DNA from: Burkholderiales bacterium
GTDB lineage: Bacteria; Pseudomonadota; Gammaproteobacteria; Burkholderiales; SG8-39
Length of the DNA stretch: 5,508 bases
Direction of reading: 5' to 3'
NCBI GenBank assembly: GCA_005777205.1
Contig: SXNB01000164.1
Span: forward strand, 1-5,508
In this document: in pieces, positions 5,373 through 5,508 of the stretch
How positions within the stretch are numbered: the stretch's first letter is position 1
How the letters are laid out: the number at the start of each line of letters is the position of its first letter
Made by a program: the position numbers and the translations under genes
Notes under the pieces: model-generated
Seen by the model: the letters and a program-made list of their open reading frames with translations, nothing else
The model's database searches: none
Told to the model about the DNA's origin: nothing

Positions 5373-5508
5373 GTGAAGAAGATGGCCTAGCTGGGGTTTG
5401 GACTGGCGTTCGCCTTGGGCGCGTCCGCCCAAGGCACGTTTCCGAGCCGCCAGATCACCATGATCGTGGGATTCGCGCCCGGAGGTGGTACCGACACCGC
5501 GGCGCGCA
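5373..5508 (+). pseudogene. TctC/Bug-type tripartite tricarboxylate transporter receptor, 5' end with internal stop
   Basis: From GTG 5373 the frame reads MKKMA, a TAG at 5388-5390, then LGFGLAFALGASAQ, then GTFPSRQITMIVGFAPGGGT and DTAAR to the window edge. The basic start, hydrophobic core and Ala-Ser-Ala end form a Sec signal peptide. The FPSRQITMIVGFAPGGGTD stretch is the hallmark first strand and ligand loop of Bug-family periplasmic receptors, which bind carboxylates or other small organic acids and feed TctAB-type transporters. A TGG (Trp) or CAG (Gln) codon changed to TAG would explain the break. The next in-frame ATG (5460) lies past the signal peptide and would give a protein that cannot be exported. 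The rest lies outside the window, so further lesions cannot be judged. Alternatives are a base-call error or readthrough of the amber codon. Confidence 0.7.

Noticed and set aside
1..5508. CRISPR arrays, tRNA or rRNA genes, insertion sequences, phage attachment sites.
   Set aside because: No spaced direct repeats, cloverleaf-forming segment, transposase frame or terminal repeats were seen on either strand.

Overview
The window is GC-rich and codon use is strongly G/C-ending. Its gene content points to a betaproteobacterium, most likely Burkholderiales: a TctC/Bug-type receptor beside an M81 (MlrC-type) metallopeptidase, a tetra-rhodanese protein, a MAPEG protein, and a cyclic-nucleotide-binding protein whose N-terminus I associate with that order. 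This assignment rests on recalled family distributions, not on a marker gene.

Layout. At 1-631 (minus strand) lies the N-terminal part of a major facilitator superfamily transporter that runs off the left edge. Upstream of it on the same strand, 1009-695 is a short, broken remnant of a Crp-like cyclic-nucleotide-binding protein. An 80-bp divergent intergenic region (1010-1089) separates it from the main gene, 1090-3267 (plus). That gene encodes a 725-residue protein joining a cysteine-dioxygenase-like cupin to four rhodanese domains, of which only the second keeps the catalytic cysteine. Next comes a decayed gene for a small exported WxPGYWxW-type protein (about 3289-3520), ending in a probable intrinsic terminator at 3498-3531. 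An apparently intact mlrC-like gene follows (3551-5041), possibly translated from a leaderless message. At the right end are a truncated MAPEG gene (5086-5346) and the start of a Bug-family receptor gene (from 5373) with an in-frame amber codon in its signal peptide.

How the parts may work together. The fusion protein is the most distinctive item. The cupin resembles thiol dioxygenases, which oxidise small thiols to sulfinates, and rhodaneses move sulfane sulfur, so one polypeptide may couple thiol or persulfide oxidation to sulfur transfer. The broken Crp-like gene sits divergently and may once have been a partner or regulator. MlrC-type peptidases are often found near Bug receptors and transporters, which would fit uptake and hydrolysis of small peptides or amides, but here the receptor is interrupted.

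Three genes look intact as far as visible (MFS, fusion, mlrC) and four look broken, each by a different kind of lesion. This suggests either a decaying accessory region or errors in a draft or metagenomic assembly; the sequence alone cannot decide.
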